Source of the DNA: Phorcus lineatus
Taxonomy: Eukaryota; Mollusca; Gastropoda; Trochida; Trochidae
DNA: 64,000 nt
Direction of reading: 5' to 3'
NCBI GenBank assembly: GCA_921293015.1
Contig: OV121091.1
Location: 31,728,839-31,792,838 of the forward strand
Shown: positions 23,005 to 42,950 of the stretch, in pieces
How positions within the stretch are numbered: position 1 is the first letter of the stretch
How the letters are laid out: each line of letters begins with the position of its first letter
Notes under the pieces: generated by a model
The model's input: the letters and a program-made list of their open reading frames with translations, nothing else
The model's database searches: none
What the model was told of the DNA's origin: nothing
Program-made: the position numbers and the translations under genes

Positions 23005-26000
23005 TTCAAGGGAGGCAACTCCATGTCCATATGTTCTTAGGCCCGGACAGGGTCAAGTTTGCCTGATTTGATTTACTAGCGATGAAATACAAAATAGGTC
23101 CTGAATTATTAATCAGTTGTAAGCAAATCATTGGTCAGGCAAACTCAACACAGGTAAAAGCCTCTTTAGATCCATTTTTTAAAAATTGGTGCGCCAATTT
23201 GTTTATTATCTTAAAGCATTTTGCATACATGCTCTGAGATAATCTCTGCATGTGAACAATATTTCTGAATTGTTTATATTTTTATAATATTTGTTGACAA
23301 ATTTAATTCACCAGATATTTGGAAGTTTAATATGCCACTTTTTTTCATAAATACACCTGTGATAAAAAAAATTTGTTTGAAGAATTCATAACAGTTGTTG
23401 AAATATGTAATTTGTTTTTGAATTATTTGTATTTCAACCTAAACATATTTATTTTTATAAGAAAATCTTACAACTTTTATGATTGCTGTACTAATATCAA
23501 ATTCATACCTGACTTGGGGAAAAATAAGGTGTCGTTTGGTACAATTAGATTAATGTGTCTAATTATTTGCAGCAGTCAAAAGAAAACTGATTTTATTATG
23601 AACAAAAAGAAAGCTGTAATTAGGTCAAACATAATAAGAATAACCATAACCAAGAAATCCATTAAAAAAGTTGGTTGCTGACAGCCTTAAATGGACCATA
23701 AGTCGCTACCTGTTTTAAAAAGACACCCTGTAATTTTCATGGTATTTGATATTCCTTTCCTCCATGTCAAAACAACAATTATGATGATATTAGTTCAAAA
23801 TATCTTGAATATTAATCCCAAAATGCCAAATATATATATATAACAATTAGCAGTGAAAAACAGTCCATTATATGTGTGCATAAGCTGAAATCAGCCATAC
23901 TGTTTACATGAATACTACTTCCATGGCCTTTCACACACTATCAACTCAAATTTTATCTTCTACATGCTGTAGATTACTTTTCAAAAATACATTTGACTCG
24001 ATAATCAGTCTCTCAGTCAATTTCATGTTCAGAATTGCAGTTTATATCTTTATATTGTCACTGAAGTGAACCGATGAGCATCAAATATTACTTTTGAGCA
24101 GCATTCAGTACTTCTCTAAAAGATGATATAAGTTATAAGGGAGATAAATCTTGACAGTACGTCGTCTCTCGTTACTAGGGTTGTGAGTGACCCAGTTTAA
24201 CATAGAAAAATATACCTACCGCTTTTGGCCAATCAATAGCCGACATTGCTGTGCAAGTCGAGATAATACCATTTATCAAGTTTCGTAAATGTTACCACAA
24301 CAAATTACAGAATGACTTTTATTCGTGAGGAAAATTATATTTTTTGAATTAGCAAAGTGCACTTAAATGTAACACTGCCCTGGTCAATGTGATTAAGAAT
24401 GACCAAACACATCATTAAATTATTAATAAATCAAAATATTTGTATAACATCTGATAATCATTCCGTCAATTGAAAATATTCTAATAGTGCAACTATGTGA
24501 ACATAATTGTCGTGAAGTTTGATTAATGTATGGGGGTAAACAAAGATCAAAATCAAACAAGGATCAAATGGCACAAAAACTACTTGTTTAATGTTTTGTT
24601 GTTTATTTAATTTTGTATGAGAAGTTATATGCAATGTTTGGAAAGATGGAGTGTTTTTTCTTTTATCTTGTATTGATTGTTTCTGTTTAGTTATTATTGT
24701 TTATGAAACTGAAAACTACTAACAGGAAATTATTATTTGAATATATTAACATCAGTAAAACTATAAATTAAATCGTCGCTTCTCAGACTCAATGATGTTT
24801 ATATATTTCTTTCATGTTATTTACTTGTTACAAAATTACACTGTGTCATGATTTTCATGTGTGCACATATACATATCACTGGTGATGATTGATAAGTGTT
24901 TCAAGAAAATCATGTCTATGTACCGGTAGTAATATCTGTGTCTGAACATTTTAACTAAATAATCCTCAATGGAATATTGGAGGGATCTATCTACCTTTTT
25001 GGTTGGTTAAAAAAGTTCTTTGATAAGTTGCTTATATTTTGATGTCCTTCAATATTTGCTAGTAAACAAAAGCTGTGTCAGGTAAAGAAACATGGAGTGT
25101 AAATATATACACGTTTGTAATTTAAACTTGTAGCATACATGCATATTGAGTGTAGGTTTGTAATACATAGAGGTGATTATATGAGTGTCCATGACATACG
25201 ATGTGAACGATACAAGTGTCGAGATATTAGTATTTCCCGAGCAGGAGTGTACGAATACGATATTCTGTTTATTAATGAAGTCGAGAAATCAAAGAAACTA
25301 ATCAAAATCAACATGCAAGCATAGGCATAGGCGTATTTAGAACACAACGTCATAGGTGGGGTTGCTATTTGAAACGTTCAGAGTCACTTTAATATCTCGT
25401 ATATGTACCACAGCTCAGAGGAACATGACTTACCGACAGCGCTGTTTGCTTTTAGTTTTGATGTCTACTGATGTAGTGTTGTTTCCTGGTTCATCTTGTA
25501 CAAGTTTTACATCTTGTGATATGGGATATGTCAATGCATTTTTCAAACATCCACAGAAGTTGCATTTATTTGTGATGCGTTTGGTTATGGCATTTAATTC
25601 ATGATATCATACACCTTGAAGAAAGAATTGCAACACTTTCTTCTACAATGTTCTGCAACCAATAAGGGTATTTTAGGAATAAAAGAACTCTACTGACCAT
25701 AATTTAAAGAATCAAGGGCCTCACAGACAACTCCATCTGGTTTCGACACAAGCAGATGTTTTGCGGAAATAATTCATGTTACTTGTTGCTACACGAAACA
25801 CTGACGTACATTGTTGTTTTTTTTGTCTTCAGTAATAAAGCAAAGTCACTCACTATCAAAATCTACTAATCAAACAGTATAATTGACCGTGAAATTTTAC
25901 TGTTTTAGAGGCACTACTATAATCAATGTTTATTTTGAATGGAAACTAGATAATAAAATAACAATTTGTTGTATTCATATCTTCAAAAGTGGTAAACTTT

Positions 26001-29000
26001 AAACAATCTATTATTACTTAGATCCTCATCAATCAAATATCATCGTTTGGCAGTGAGATATAAAGAAAGGGTTGCATTATAGGTGTAAGTTTTCAGAGAT
26101 CTGTGGGATAACATACTGTGTGGATGTTGAGTGATACTAAACACTCTCTTAGTGAAAAAAGACCATGATACATTACCTTCCTATTTCTCTTATTAAGGAT
26201 GTTTGAGTTTAACACGAGTAAATGAACTCTTGTCCCCCAGATTGATAATACATTGAAATATGATATGCATTGGTTCGTGATCCTCTATCAGTTGGTGTGA
26301 ACAGATTATACATATGTGAACATTCATATAGGTTGTTATGAGCTTGTATCTTTGGTGGGATTGGATTATGGTAAATGGAAGAAATTGGTTGGCAGAGATG
26401 ACACCATTAGTATTCAAAGGGCAAAAAAATGAGTTGTCTCCCTTTGACCAAATTATTTTTACACAAATCCATGTATGTTGAAATAATGAGAAATTCAAAT
26501 TAAATGATGAATTTGTTGTCAGTTGTGTTCAAAATTGTTCTCTTATCTAATTTTTATTTCTATTGAGGTCATGCAGCAATATTGCAAAATAAACGGGAAC
26601 AAATTTGAATTGTGACATACTTACTTAGAACTGTTACAAATACTGACCAAGCATGAATATATTACACATATAAATATTTTAATATTACCACAAAGGCCTT
26701 ACTCTTTGAAGTTCTAGTCATTGTATAGGTATACAGTACATTATTTGCAAGCTATTCAATTAATTTCCAAACTTCGAGATAAGCTCCATATAATTTACCA
26801 TACTTTCAATGATTATCATTTTTTATTTGATAATTGATCTGTTACTTAATATTGATTTGTGATAATCAGTAATGCTTTAAGGATTAGATGTATGATTATT
26901 TAAGGTGATATTGTTATGCCAGTATGCTGGATTGCATGGTAATACTGAGTTAGACTGACTTTGCCGTCAAACTGAAAGCTCTTTAAGACTTTCGGAAGGC
27001 CTACATTTGATTTGCAGTTATGTCAGATCCATTTAAACAAGCTTGGTTTAACTTTTATCCCATGGTTATTGGTGGTTATTGTTAAAAACATATATTTTCT
27101 AGAGCAGCTGTAGAACATTTAACAAACGAACATATAACTTCAACCCACTCAGAAAGTCTCAGAAATCCGTATTGTAAAATTGTGCTTGTGTATAAGATGT
27201 GCTAAATGCTTTGTATTGCTGAAGGCTGTGTATATCCCAGTAAGCAAGAATATGTAGCGGTCAATCCATCCGTCCTTCTGTCTGGTCAATTTTCTCAAAA
27301 ACGATTGCGAGTATCATGTCAACAAAACTTGGCATTCATGACCTGAGTTAAGACCCAATTTACAACGTTCTGGAATCAAAATTGTTGTTAGTCATGAAAT
27401 TGTTTTTAAAAGCTGTTTTAGTAATGATTTTTTTCTGATACTTATTGCCCTGTGCAGAAAACATATTGTGGGAATTGGCTATGTATAGCATAATATTTCT
27501 TTCATCCAATGAAATGTTCTTTTAATAAGGGGCCCTTTGGTATCTCTCAAACTCGACTATCCAGTCACATCAATATTCAAGTTATTACATTGTCTGTCAT
27601 GCATGTATAGCGATACAGTGAACATACTTGGCATGATAAATATTAAGGTATTTTACAAACTCCGCAGGTATAAAGAAGTGATGATTGGACAAATTACACT
27701 AATGTGCCTGTATTTTCTGATGTCGTTTGTGTTACTAAGGGATCTACTAGTTGTGAGGTGCTCTTTGTGTTCCGAGCTAGTTCTTCCACTTGCCACGTTT
27801 ATATGTACCAGTTTGTTTAATTATATTAATATGAAGGGATGGTGAATGGTTATGTAACTTATCTAGATGTAGCTGACATTTAACATGTAGATAGAGAAAT
27901 TTTTCATATATTTGATATGGTGGTTAATCATATCTTTACTGGTCTGTGATGATTTTGTGATAGAGAGAATGTATTGTAAAGCAGTTGAAGGAATTTGTGG
28001 ATATTTTTATTTTGTAGATGCCAGAAATGATATTGAGAAGTTCTATTCACATGAATCTGCAACCATGTATACCTTTTCTTTTCATTAGAAGTTAATCTAT
28101 CCATTAAGAAAAAACGTGACCCGCAAGCTTTTAGTTTGTGCGAGTTTGAACTATCCACTCTATTTCTCTTCATCCTGTTGTTATTTCCTAAGAAGGCACA
28201 ATTGTAATTATTTTTTTGCATAATACAGTTTTGATGTTATTTCTATTGTACTAAAGCATACATATCATCTTTTATTTTTAATTCCACTGTAAATTATATT
28301 GATTTTTAACTTGTTCTTAACAGCAATGTTAATCAAATTACTCCTGAAGATACTCTTGCATTATTCAATTTTGTAAATTTTACATAACAGTATCAAAATG
28401 TAAACGGCACAAGTGTTAAGTAGTGATATAAAGATATAAGAATAAATATGAAAGTGCCTTAATCTTCTTGACTGTTTTTGACACCATATTATAAAGTTGA
28501 CTTCATTATTCATATAAAGTCATACTTGAGTCGTGATTATTAAACTTTGTATTTAATCTTTTTTTAAATAATCTATTACATCTAACCATTGTGATAACAT
28601 TGCAGTCTGCCAGCCAGCTGTCATTTTTCTGATCCTGTACACATAATCATCACTGAGACTTTTCATCAGAAGAATTGGACTAAATTACCAGCTCATCATT
28701 AGTGAAAGCCACTCCAACCATCATACTGATTTGGGGGTGTATCAACACATCAGGCTATCAAATGAATACCTACAGTGGGCTTTGCAACAGTACTTTTATC
28801 AATAGGTAAAATGAAAAACACAATAGTGTTGTTCCCTGGATATAAAAATTATTGAAATTGATTGCACACATATGCAGGTTTGTTCTAATTCATTTAATTT
28901 GTGAATGGATTGTAATTGTGTGTTAGAGTTATGCCCCCTTGTTAATACAGTGAAAAAGGGCAAAAGCAGTTTCATCAATAAGATGATTCTCATAAAAAAA

Positions 29001-30557
29001 ATTTTTTAGAGTAAGAGCTGGTACTGTTTTTGTCAACAATAACTGTCATAATGGTCATTTGCTATTGCAATAGTTGGTCACAATAGCATGCTATTGCAAT
29101 AGTAGGTTGCAATAGACTATCACTATCAAAGAGTCCAATCAGGAACAATAGTCACCCATCATTGATTTTTCATGGCTTCCTGCCAGAAAGCATCTTACAA
29201 TCAATTTTGTCCTGCATTTAGGTAATTAGTGGGCAATTTCTTCCTTTAGCTCATACTTTAGTATTTTGAGTCATTCTGGATTGCCAGTTGGCCTTTATTT
29301 GGACAGTCCTTAAGCATGTATGAAGAAGAGTGTTGTAGTCTCAACATTATCATTAGGTTAAATCTTTCATAACAAGACTAAAGGACAGATGTTTGGAGTA
29401 CATTGTCTAGATGAAGAGTCTCAGGAGAGAAAGTATCAAACATTAAATATACGTTTTACACTAATTGACAATAAATGAAAATCAGGATATTTGGTAACTG
29501 AACTGTTTGACTCCAACAGATGATTTGTTCCATACATGAATCTAACTAGAAGTATATTTCATAAAATGACATTTGTTTTTATGTGCCGAAATAACATATA
29601 TGTTGTAACAGTCTCAATCATCTTACATCAAATAAAAAGCCTTTTTAAAATTCACGATCAGAAGCCAAGTCACACATTCCCTTTCTTAAATTGTGTTTAA
29701 CTGAATGGTCTGAACCAACAGTTTTCTTGTTCTTAAAAGCATGTCTTTTCATCTTTGTATTTTCACTGTACTGTACAGATGAACACAAATGGTAATTACC
29801 ATACCTTTGAAAAGATAACACGAAGACCTATCAATGTTTTAGGATTATGAGATGATATATCATGTAGAAACATTGTTAAGGACCTATGCAACATTGTCTT
29901 TTTGCCACAGGGCTTCATATTATAACATGGTATGAGGTTATAATTATTTGATCTTTATGTTATTAGTTGTGGGTTTTTTCATGACATTCCTTTTTTAATA
30001 CCTGTTAGTTCTATTTAATATAAAGGGCACTCTTGTTTACATTTAAGTGTTCAGGAGTCAAAAGTGTAATATATTGTTTTGTATCAAGTATCAAATATGC
30101 AGTCACGTTGTTGGTAAATTATAATGCATATATATTTGTTTACGAGTCTTTCATCTGAATAAATGTCCATTAATTATGGCTGAGTTTGTTTTTATGTACA
30201 AGACCACGATATCCTCAGGTACAAAGGTGTACAGCGGGTGAAAACAAAGGTTACTCTATTTAATAACCGTTATTTGACTTAACAGGTCTTTTAAAACCAA
30301 GCTGAAAGTTTTTACTTGGAATACATGAATAATTGCATTTTCAATCATATTTACACTAGAAAGCCTTGCAATTTATAAATTATCTTTTGCCCACCACGAG
30401 GTATCCGTCGGGAAGTACAATGATAAGTTACATATCACTTTGCGTTGCATTAAAATTGTCTTGAATAAGCTGGATATTAAAAACGTTTGGAAACATTTTA
30501 GTCTCCCGTTTGCTAAGCCGAACAGGGATATTGTCATGACCCAAAAGGGGTGGTGAT
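23005..30557. other. SLC48A1 3' UTR and intergenic DNA
   Basis: No further gene was recognised. AATAAA signals occur at several places (for example near 25.84, 25.95 and 28.44 kb) but I cannot choose the real polyadenylation site. GTCCGTCCGTCC-containing dispersed-repeat fragments occur near 21.40 kb (in the intron) and 27.27 kb. Confidence 0.5.
29062..29115. repeat. Two palindromes CTATTGCAATAG plus a third half
   Basis: The 12-bp perfect palindrome CTATTGCAATAG occurs at 29062-29073 and again at 29091-29102 (29-bp spacing), followed by TTGCAATAG. The core ATTGCAAT resembles C/EBP-type sites. Function is inferred, not shown. Confidence 0.6.
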
Positions 30558-30840
30558 ATGGGGTTTAAAGCCGCCTTTAAGAGTATTTCACTTAAACCTC
30601 TAGTAATATTGCAGGGAGAAAGCCCACAGCACAAGTGTGGCTATGCATTGCGGTGAAACCTGCGAGCAAAGGCTGGAACTAGCTTACCATGGGTGGTACT
30701 GGGCTGAAATTCAGTGTAGCATTGCACCCAAACCTGACTGCGTGTAGAACGGTTCCCTACTGCAGACAAAGTTGCCGAGCCCCTAGCGAGATTTGAACCA
30801 GGGACCTCTTGATTCAAAGAGCTAACAACTGCACCATCAG
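30558..30840 (-). mobile_element. tRNA-derived SINE, diverged copy
   Basis: Same family as 4068-4388 and the same orientation. The B-box region and body (CAACTTTGTCTGCAGTAGGG, GGCTTTCTCCCTGCAATATT) are readable. The tRNA-like head is shortened and substituted, so it is an older copy. Confidence 0.88.
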
Positions 30841-32879
30841 TACCATTTACTTACATTTTAATTTTGTGAAACCAATATGGAGCAAGTTTAGATCCTATTA
30901 AAGTTTGAAATCACTTTTCGTCTCCAACTCAATTTTTTCCCCTGTACAAATGGAGTGATGGAAACGACAGCAAAATGTTTTCTTGAAATTCAATAATTTT
31001 TTTAATTTTCAATTTGTGTTGAAAAGTAGCAAGCTAAGACGTGTAATTTAATAAAGGTGATATTCCTAACTTCAAGCTTTTAACTTTAAAATTAAAACCT
31101 GAAGTTGTAATGAAACCTTGAAAACGTATTACTGCAAGAAATGAATGGTACAATCTTGCAATATGAATGCATGTGCACTTGCCTTCAGACCTCTTGGTTA
31201 TATGGCATTTTAGGATGAATTTGCACATAGAATTGGATCTTAAAATGAAATCAGATATGGTATCTTGACGTCTTCACAGCAAATTAACAAAACATTCTTT
31301 TACACTTTAACGATTACAGTAATACGCTGAATTCTTCGTTTGAACGAGTAGTTGTTTGAGCCCTTTGAGGAATACATCAGCTAACCAAGAAATATTCACT
31401 TGCAACGGAATACAAGAAAGAACTTCACTACTCTGTATCGAGTGAAGAATTTTAATACTATCATGTTCATCAAAATAAATAACACCAAGTTCACATTTGT
31501 TATTTATTCAGAAGCTTATGGTTTATTTTTTTTCCATCCAATCTAAAAATGTATAAATGCCAATTTTAATAATTTCACAATCCACATGTTTCCTCTAAAA
31601 CTTGCACTGGGTTTTAAAATAGTTCTTAAATGTATCAACTAACGACAATACTTGGAAGAAATCTGTACCCATGGCACCGAGTGCTGATTGGGAAGTGAGA
31701 ACACAGGACACTACAAATGTTCTAAATCAACCATGCTTTCTAAATGAACATAACCTGCTTCAACATCCAAATTACACAGACATCTGAATTCTGAATGTCA
31801 CAAATTGATAAAAGCCATGATCAAAATAAAATGGAGACAAATCTGAAGAAAGCCTGATCCTATTTGTCCAAATACTTGTAACCAATAGATCAGTTTCTTT
31901 AACATTAAGACAGAGACCAAGTCGTCCCTTCTTCAACAAATATATCAACATGAAGGATACAGACAGTATATTCAAACAAAAGTGTCCACTACAGATACTC
32001 AATGAACTTAATTCAGGGTTAAAAGAAACCATGCTTACATACGTAACCAACATGTTTGACAAACAATTCTAGACAGTCAAGTATTTGAAAAATCTTATAA
32101 TAGCAAGACAATAATTTACCAAGTATCTGTTGCAGTATATACAGGCTATGCCAAAACAAAGCCAATTTTCATAATGACTTTGACACAAATTTGGTTTACT
32201 AATTATCTCTCGTCCACATTTCAATTCAGATGGCTTTAGAATCGGTTCCAATGAATGATGATGATCAATAGAAGTAACAATGACATTTTTACAACAGCAT
32301 GATTGACACCTTTTAGCACTTTTAATCATGAAATCCTCAATTTTTTCTATAAGAATTTCAAATAACATAACCGGAAATGTCTCAATTACAACATCATTTC
32401 CACGAAACTAAAATGTTGAACAGCGTAGAATCCTTATACCTACAAGAATCATTAATAGAATGAACATTACAAAACTAAAATTGACTCAAATTGGCTCTCA
32501 CAATATACATTTTAATTTTAATGCTCTTGCATGTGTTAAAACTGACAATGAATGGTTATGAATTTAACTCCAGCTGCATTGTGAATGTAGAAAAGGTAGA
32601 TACACATGACCAAACTCGTCTACGTGGAAAGATGGACCCCTGTACTGTTTCTACAGTTGTGACTGGTTATCTGATTGGGCGTCTCTGCTGCAGTTCAATC
32701 TGGGCTTGACATCCCAATGGGCCCCAAATTTTCACGAGGCTCGACGATGAGGGACACAAGCAGATCCATTAAAATACATTCCTGTCTGTCACCATGGTGA
32801 TGGTAGTTTCCATGGAAACTATGATGTTTTATACACAATGAGTTAGATAAAACAATGACTTTCAATTCCCAGCTGTGCC
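30841..32879. other. Probable 3' UTR / downstream flank of the HP1 gene
   Basis: This lies just 3' of the CBX stop on the minus strand. Two adjacent minus frames of under 100 codons (31772-32062, 32069-32368) show no family resemblance and are treated as noncoding. A 16-bp perfect palindrome AGTTTCCATGGAAACT lies near 32.81 kb. Confidence 0.45.
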
Positions 32880-35285
<2,406 letters not shown>

Positions 35286-37447
35286 TGTTGCTGAAGCTGA
35301 ACACAAATAAAGATTCAAAAAAGAACTAAAAGACTTTTTCTAATTGAATTTTCATGTGACAATGAATCCCTTTCATAGCAGAGTCCGTTATTCACCACAA
35401 ATTGTGTTGCCATTTTGTAACAAGCTATTATAATGCAAAAGTTTTAGTCAAATATATGGGGGATTTTTTTAAGATGTGATGGTTGTAAAAGAACACATAA
35501 AATAAAAAATGTCATTACATGCTGACACACAGCAATGATGTCTGCAATATGAAACCAGATAAGCATTATAATACCATGCATAAGGAGTGTTATCTATGAA
35601 ACAGATTGAAGAATTGGAAAGTAAGCAGAATGTTGCTATGTTTTCAACAATTCAATAAAAAAGCAAGAACCTGCCCAAGACAAGATTAAAATTTATATTG
35701 CAGAAAAGATCAGACAAAAAAAAAGATTTCACTTTCACATAACTCCTACAATAAATTGAAATGCTGTTAAATTTTAAGAATCCTTTTTTTCATTAGTGCT
35801 TTCTAAACATTTGGCAGAATATATCCTAACGCTTTTGAAATAGGCATAAGAGACTTTTGGGGCATTTGACACTTAATGACATGTGAGACTTGCAGGTTTT
35901 TCTCAAACCTATGTTTGTCATAATTCAAGGCAAGTATCACAAGAAACTATATATTCATCTCCAAAACAGGTGAAGACTATCAGCTTAACAAATATTCCAA
36001 ACTATTCACCTGACATGTTTCTTGGTTCCTAGATGTTGCAAGGTTTGCTTGGTCCAGGGTATCAATCGTCTGATTTGGAAAAAACATAGGAAGCATAGGC
36101 AACATGATAAACAATGACAAGCAAAGCATTTTGGAAAGAAATTTCAATGGAAACCAAGAGTCATGTCTACAGTTGATATCACTCACTATCAACACTCGGA
36201 GTTATATCTTTGAATAATTGGTTTATGAAACTGTTAATACATTAACTATAATCTTAAGGGTGAAACGTTTCTCACCTACAGTAATGTGGTATCTTACTTT
36301 GGGTTTGGAGCCCTGTAATGAAATGTAATTTCTGTTCATATAAAACATTAAATCTTACGCCATCAACATTTTAATTAGTGTACACCTTTTCCAGCTTAAT
36401 TAAGTTATGACAACATTCAGACTAAATCTTCAAAGATTAATTAAGCCTCAGTGATTTAAGTTTTCTGCATTCTTGGTTCTGTACAAACCCACAAGATATA
36501 TCAAACGGGAAAAAAAGTGTACCATTTCACACCTATTCATTCTATTTCAAAGATCATTGTTAATATAAATAAATTTTAAACATGTCTAATCAACAGCTGA
36601 TTTGTTTTGAACTTTGGTTCAAAGGTGGGAATCAACTAGGGACATATCTAACACTGATCATCTTTTATTCATGAAGTTTCCATAACAGTATTGCTATAAT
36701 TAGAATTTATTAACTAAATCATAATTAATGAAAACGACAGCATTCTTTGTTAAATGTTTCGTTCTTTAGTTCAGGAGACTGGGTCAAATTTATAGTTATT
36801 TTTAAAATAATTGTTATGAAGTAATTTTTATAAACTGATCTTTTGTTATTTGTTAACTATTGCCTATCTTTAAATCCTAAGAAGCTAAACAACATCTTTA
36901 TCATGGTTGTTTATAATCTTTTGAAATCAAACCAAAACAGACCAACACGCCTATTCTCTGTCAGAGTTGATATGCAACAATCTTATATTTGTATCATTCA
37001 CATTTAATGCAAAGCTTAATCTCTCAAGTTGACATAATTCTTAGAAACTTATTCAGAAAAAGAATGCTAAAGTTAAAAATAATGAATGAATTCAGTCAGA
37101 AAGCCTGATATATATGATGTTTTCCTCGCTATGAAAGAACAAACGAGTAAAACTACAGAAAATTGAGCACATATTATAGACTTGTCTCAAAACCCTTCTC
37201 ATAGAGGAGGAGCATAGGAGTTTTCATTCAATTAGTTCTGCGAATGCATTTTGTTGACAACGTGAGGCAGCGCCATTTTGACCAAGATGCATCACAAAAG
37301 CATGCAAAAGATTTTCGATGTCTATGCGCTTATTATGTTAGGGTAAACATCGTCGGTATAAAATTATGCTTGGTGTAAAACAAAATATTTTCCGTAACAG
37401 GAAATTCGAACAATAGTACATCATTTGTTCATTCCTTAATAACTTAC

Positions 37448-37840
37448 ATGCCTGTAAGAATCGCTCTCCTCTGAAATGCCGCGATTTCCTTCTACCATTA
37501 GCGCAGGCGCGCATGAGACATCCGGGATATTATAACGATGCTTTACGCGGGAAAATACTTCGGCATATTTCGTGTATGTACAAAATTCGATTTTAAAGAA
37601 GTTAATGCAATGGTTTGTTCTTTATCGAATAAAAATATGTATAAATAATATCAGAACAACCAAAAAGACTTCAAAGAAAAAAAGGAAAAATTAAATTTAT
37701 GTTCATTGGTTATGACATCATCGATCACGTGACTACATCTCGGCCATTTCAAACAAGGCACGTGGAGAAGAGAGTCAGTTGCACTGAAGAGCTGGGATAT
37801 TTGGCAACCTTTTTGAAACCAACACCACGAAAACATCATA
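37448..37840. promoter_or_regulatory. Divergent promoter between CBX and hnRNP A/B genes
   Basis: Less than 400 bp separate the donor of the CBX 5' noncoding exon (minus strand, AT|GTAAGTT at 37448) from the hnRNP ATG (37841), so both start sites must lie here or very close. GCGCAGGCGCGC near 37.5 kb resembles an NRF-1 site; ATCACGTGAC near 37.72 kb and GGCACGTGGA near 37.76 kb are E-boxes. The stretch is CpG-richer than its flanks and no TATA box is obvious. Human CBX3-HNRNPA2B1 and CBX5-HNRNPA1 share the same divergent layout. Confidence 0.8.
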
Positions 37841-40743
<2,903 letters not shown>

Positions 40744-41500
40744 ACAGTATTTCAAAAGGTCGCAATCCCGTACGTATAACTCCTGTTGTCACTCAGGATT
40801 TTCCCAATTTAACTGTTAACTATATATAAAGGTAATCTTTTAAAGACATAAAAAGCATACAAAGACCAAGAATATTAAAACCATAATTTTCCTAAAATAG
40901 TTTATACACTTGAATAGAAGATAAATATAAATATTTGATATTTGATTTGGGTAGATATGTAGAATGCTATTGTTCAGAAATGTTTTGATATGTTCCTAAT
41001 GACTAGGTATTTTGTTCTATTATAAATATCTAGGTAGGCTCAGTGAGTGAAAATATCTCAAGAAAAGCAGGCAGGCAGATATCTCGAGTTTCCATAGCTA
41101 CCAGTTACCTTAACATCCTGACTACAAAGTGAGGTAGATGCCCTTATCAGGGCATTAGGCAGAAAGGTAGCATTGAATGAACCTAAATGTGCCCAAGATC
41201 TAAACTAGAACTGGACTCGAGTACCTACCACATACCTATTCTAAGAAGATATATGAGGCTGAGGAGTTGGACACTAGCAGATATTTTACTTCAAGACCAG
41301 GTTTTTCTCGGATATATTCTCTCCAAGTTGAAGGGACTACCAAGCTATCTTGTACATAGATGTCGTGACGTCAACTCCTGTTATGTTTTACCTTTTCATT
41401 TTATGTCAAAAGATGACTGTCATAATTTGTAATATGTCCTTGTCATTGTAAATTCATTGTATCTTTGGTCATCATCATGAAAATAAATTCATATAGAAAT
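40744..41500 (+). other. hnRNP 3' UTR with proximal polyadenylation signal
   Basis: Follows the TGA. AATAAA at 41482-41487 is a plausible proximal poly(A) signal. AAAG|GTAATC near 40.83 kb is a candidate donor to the noncoding exons further downstream. Confidence 0.55.
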
Positions 41501-42429
41501 GTGAAACAGTCTATATCTTAATACAACTTCTTATTCGTTATTTCTCAACTTCCCACAAATTCCAGTCTGAGCCAACGGAAAATTTAGATTATAGTGAAAT
41601 TTCAGTAGAAAAAATGACAAAACCATTTGACATTTATGATGTAAGTGAATTACCTGTCAACATAGACCTCTTGGCACAGACTGAAATTAGGTATTTGAAC
41701 ATGTAGTTTGGATAGTCAACTAGTAGTTGGAAAACATCCAAATAACCTGTTCTTAAGTGTTATGAACGAGCATTGGAAATAGGAAAGGAATTTTCTGATT
41801 TGATGTTAAGGTTGAGGACAAGTTACCTAGATTTGAATCGCACAAATATTTAACCTACTCCTATAGTTGGCTTAACATTGAAGCCTTGTTCTTGAAAGAT
41901 TGAAGACTATTCCCATTTACACTTGATAACATAAGAGTTGATAGGATGTCAATACAAGAGTTGATCATGATTGGTATTTGTTAAGTTATGTTGAATATCT
42001 AATTTTACATTGTCCAATTTTTGCTTTACTGCCACAAAAATTCAAACTTTTCCCAATGTGGACCATGATAGAATAAAATATCTTCATACGTGAACAATCA
42101 TGATCTCTCCAGTTATTGCAGCCTTAGTGAAGAACAAACTTCAAATTTGAAGTTCTACTTTGCATGCTAATGCTGTTTACTTAAAATAGTCTTTGTATAG
42201 ATTTCTCAAATGGTACTTAGTCCATTTCAAAGGCAGGTTTCCTGAATATGGTGTCCATAGGGTGAGTTGAAACTAGTTACTGCTACACTATCTTGTTCCA
42301 TTACAAATAAGCTATTCTATCAAATATTCCTAGTGCCCTTAATAGCCTAAAGCAAAGTTTAATTTTTAATTTCGGAAGTATTTCAAATGTAGTGTTGGTG
42401 CTGTCTAACAAGAACTGGTTTCTCTTTAG

Positions 42430-42491
42430 GTATCGCCCTTGGCTTGAAGAATGCCTAGTGTTCATTCACACTAATTGAAGAAATGCTTCAG
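42430..42491 (+). other. Candidate noncoding 3' exon 1 of hnRNP gene
   Basis: 62 nt between GGTTTCTCTTTAG|GTATCG and CTTCAG|GTAATG. No coding potential; read as part of a spliced 3' UTR. Confidence 0.55.
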
Positions 42492-42725
42492 GTAATGTAT
42501 TGCTTCTTGAAGAAAAACTTGTGCAGTAACATTATTAACACTATTAGTGTATTTTGTAAACATTTTGACGAAAATAACAATGTTGTGTTCTGTCATAACA
42601 TGAACAGTTCATATCTTTCTTCCTATTGATTTGAATATTTGAAATAAAGTATGTCGACGTAGTTGACTTTTTTCTGAGCTAGTTTTAAAATCAGTCACTT
42701 CTATATTTTTCATGTTATATTTCAG

Positions 42726-42784
42726 GATTATTCCTCCATGCGAAACTCCTGCACGTCTACAGAGACTGACCTACAGGGACCAAG
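42726..42784 (+). other. Candidate noncoding 3' exon 2 of hnRNP gene
   Basis: 59 nt between TATATTTCAG|GATT and CCAAG|GTGAGA; both sites are close to consensus. Confidence 0.6.
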
Positions 42785-42950
42785 GTGAGATTATTCGGAA
42801 AGCTACAGACGGCAAATAATGTTGAAAAATGCACAATGATTAAAGGATTATATGGTTACTGTTTGATGTACTACATTTGGTAATTTTGCATCTTTGGTAA
42901 GTTTGGTAACTGGAAAACAATTTTAAAATGCTGAAAATTCATCTTTTCAG

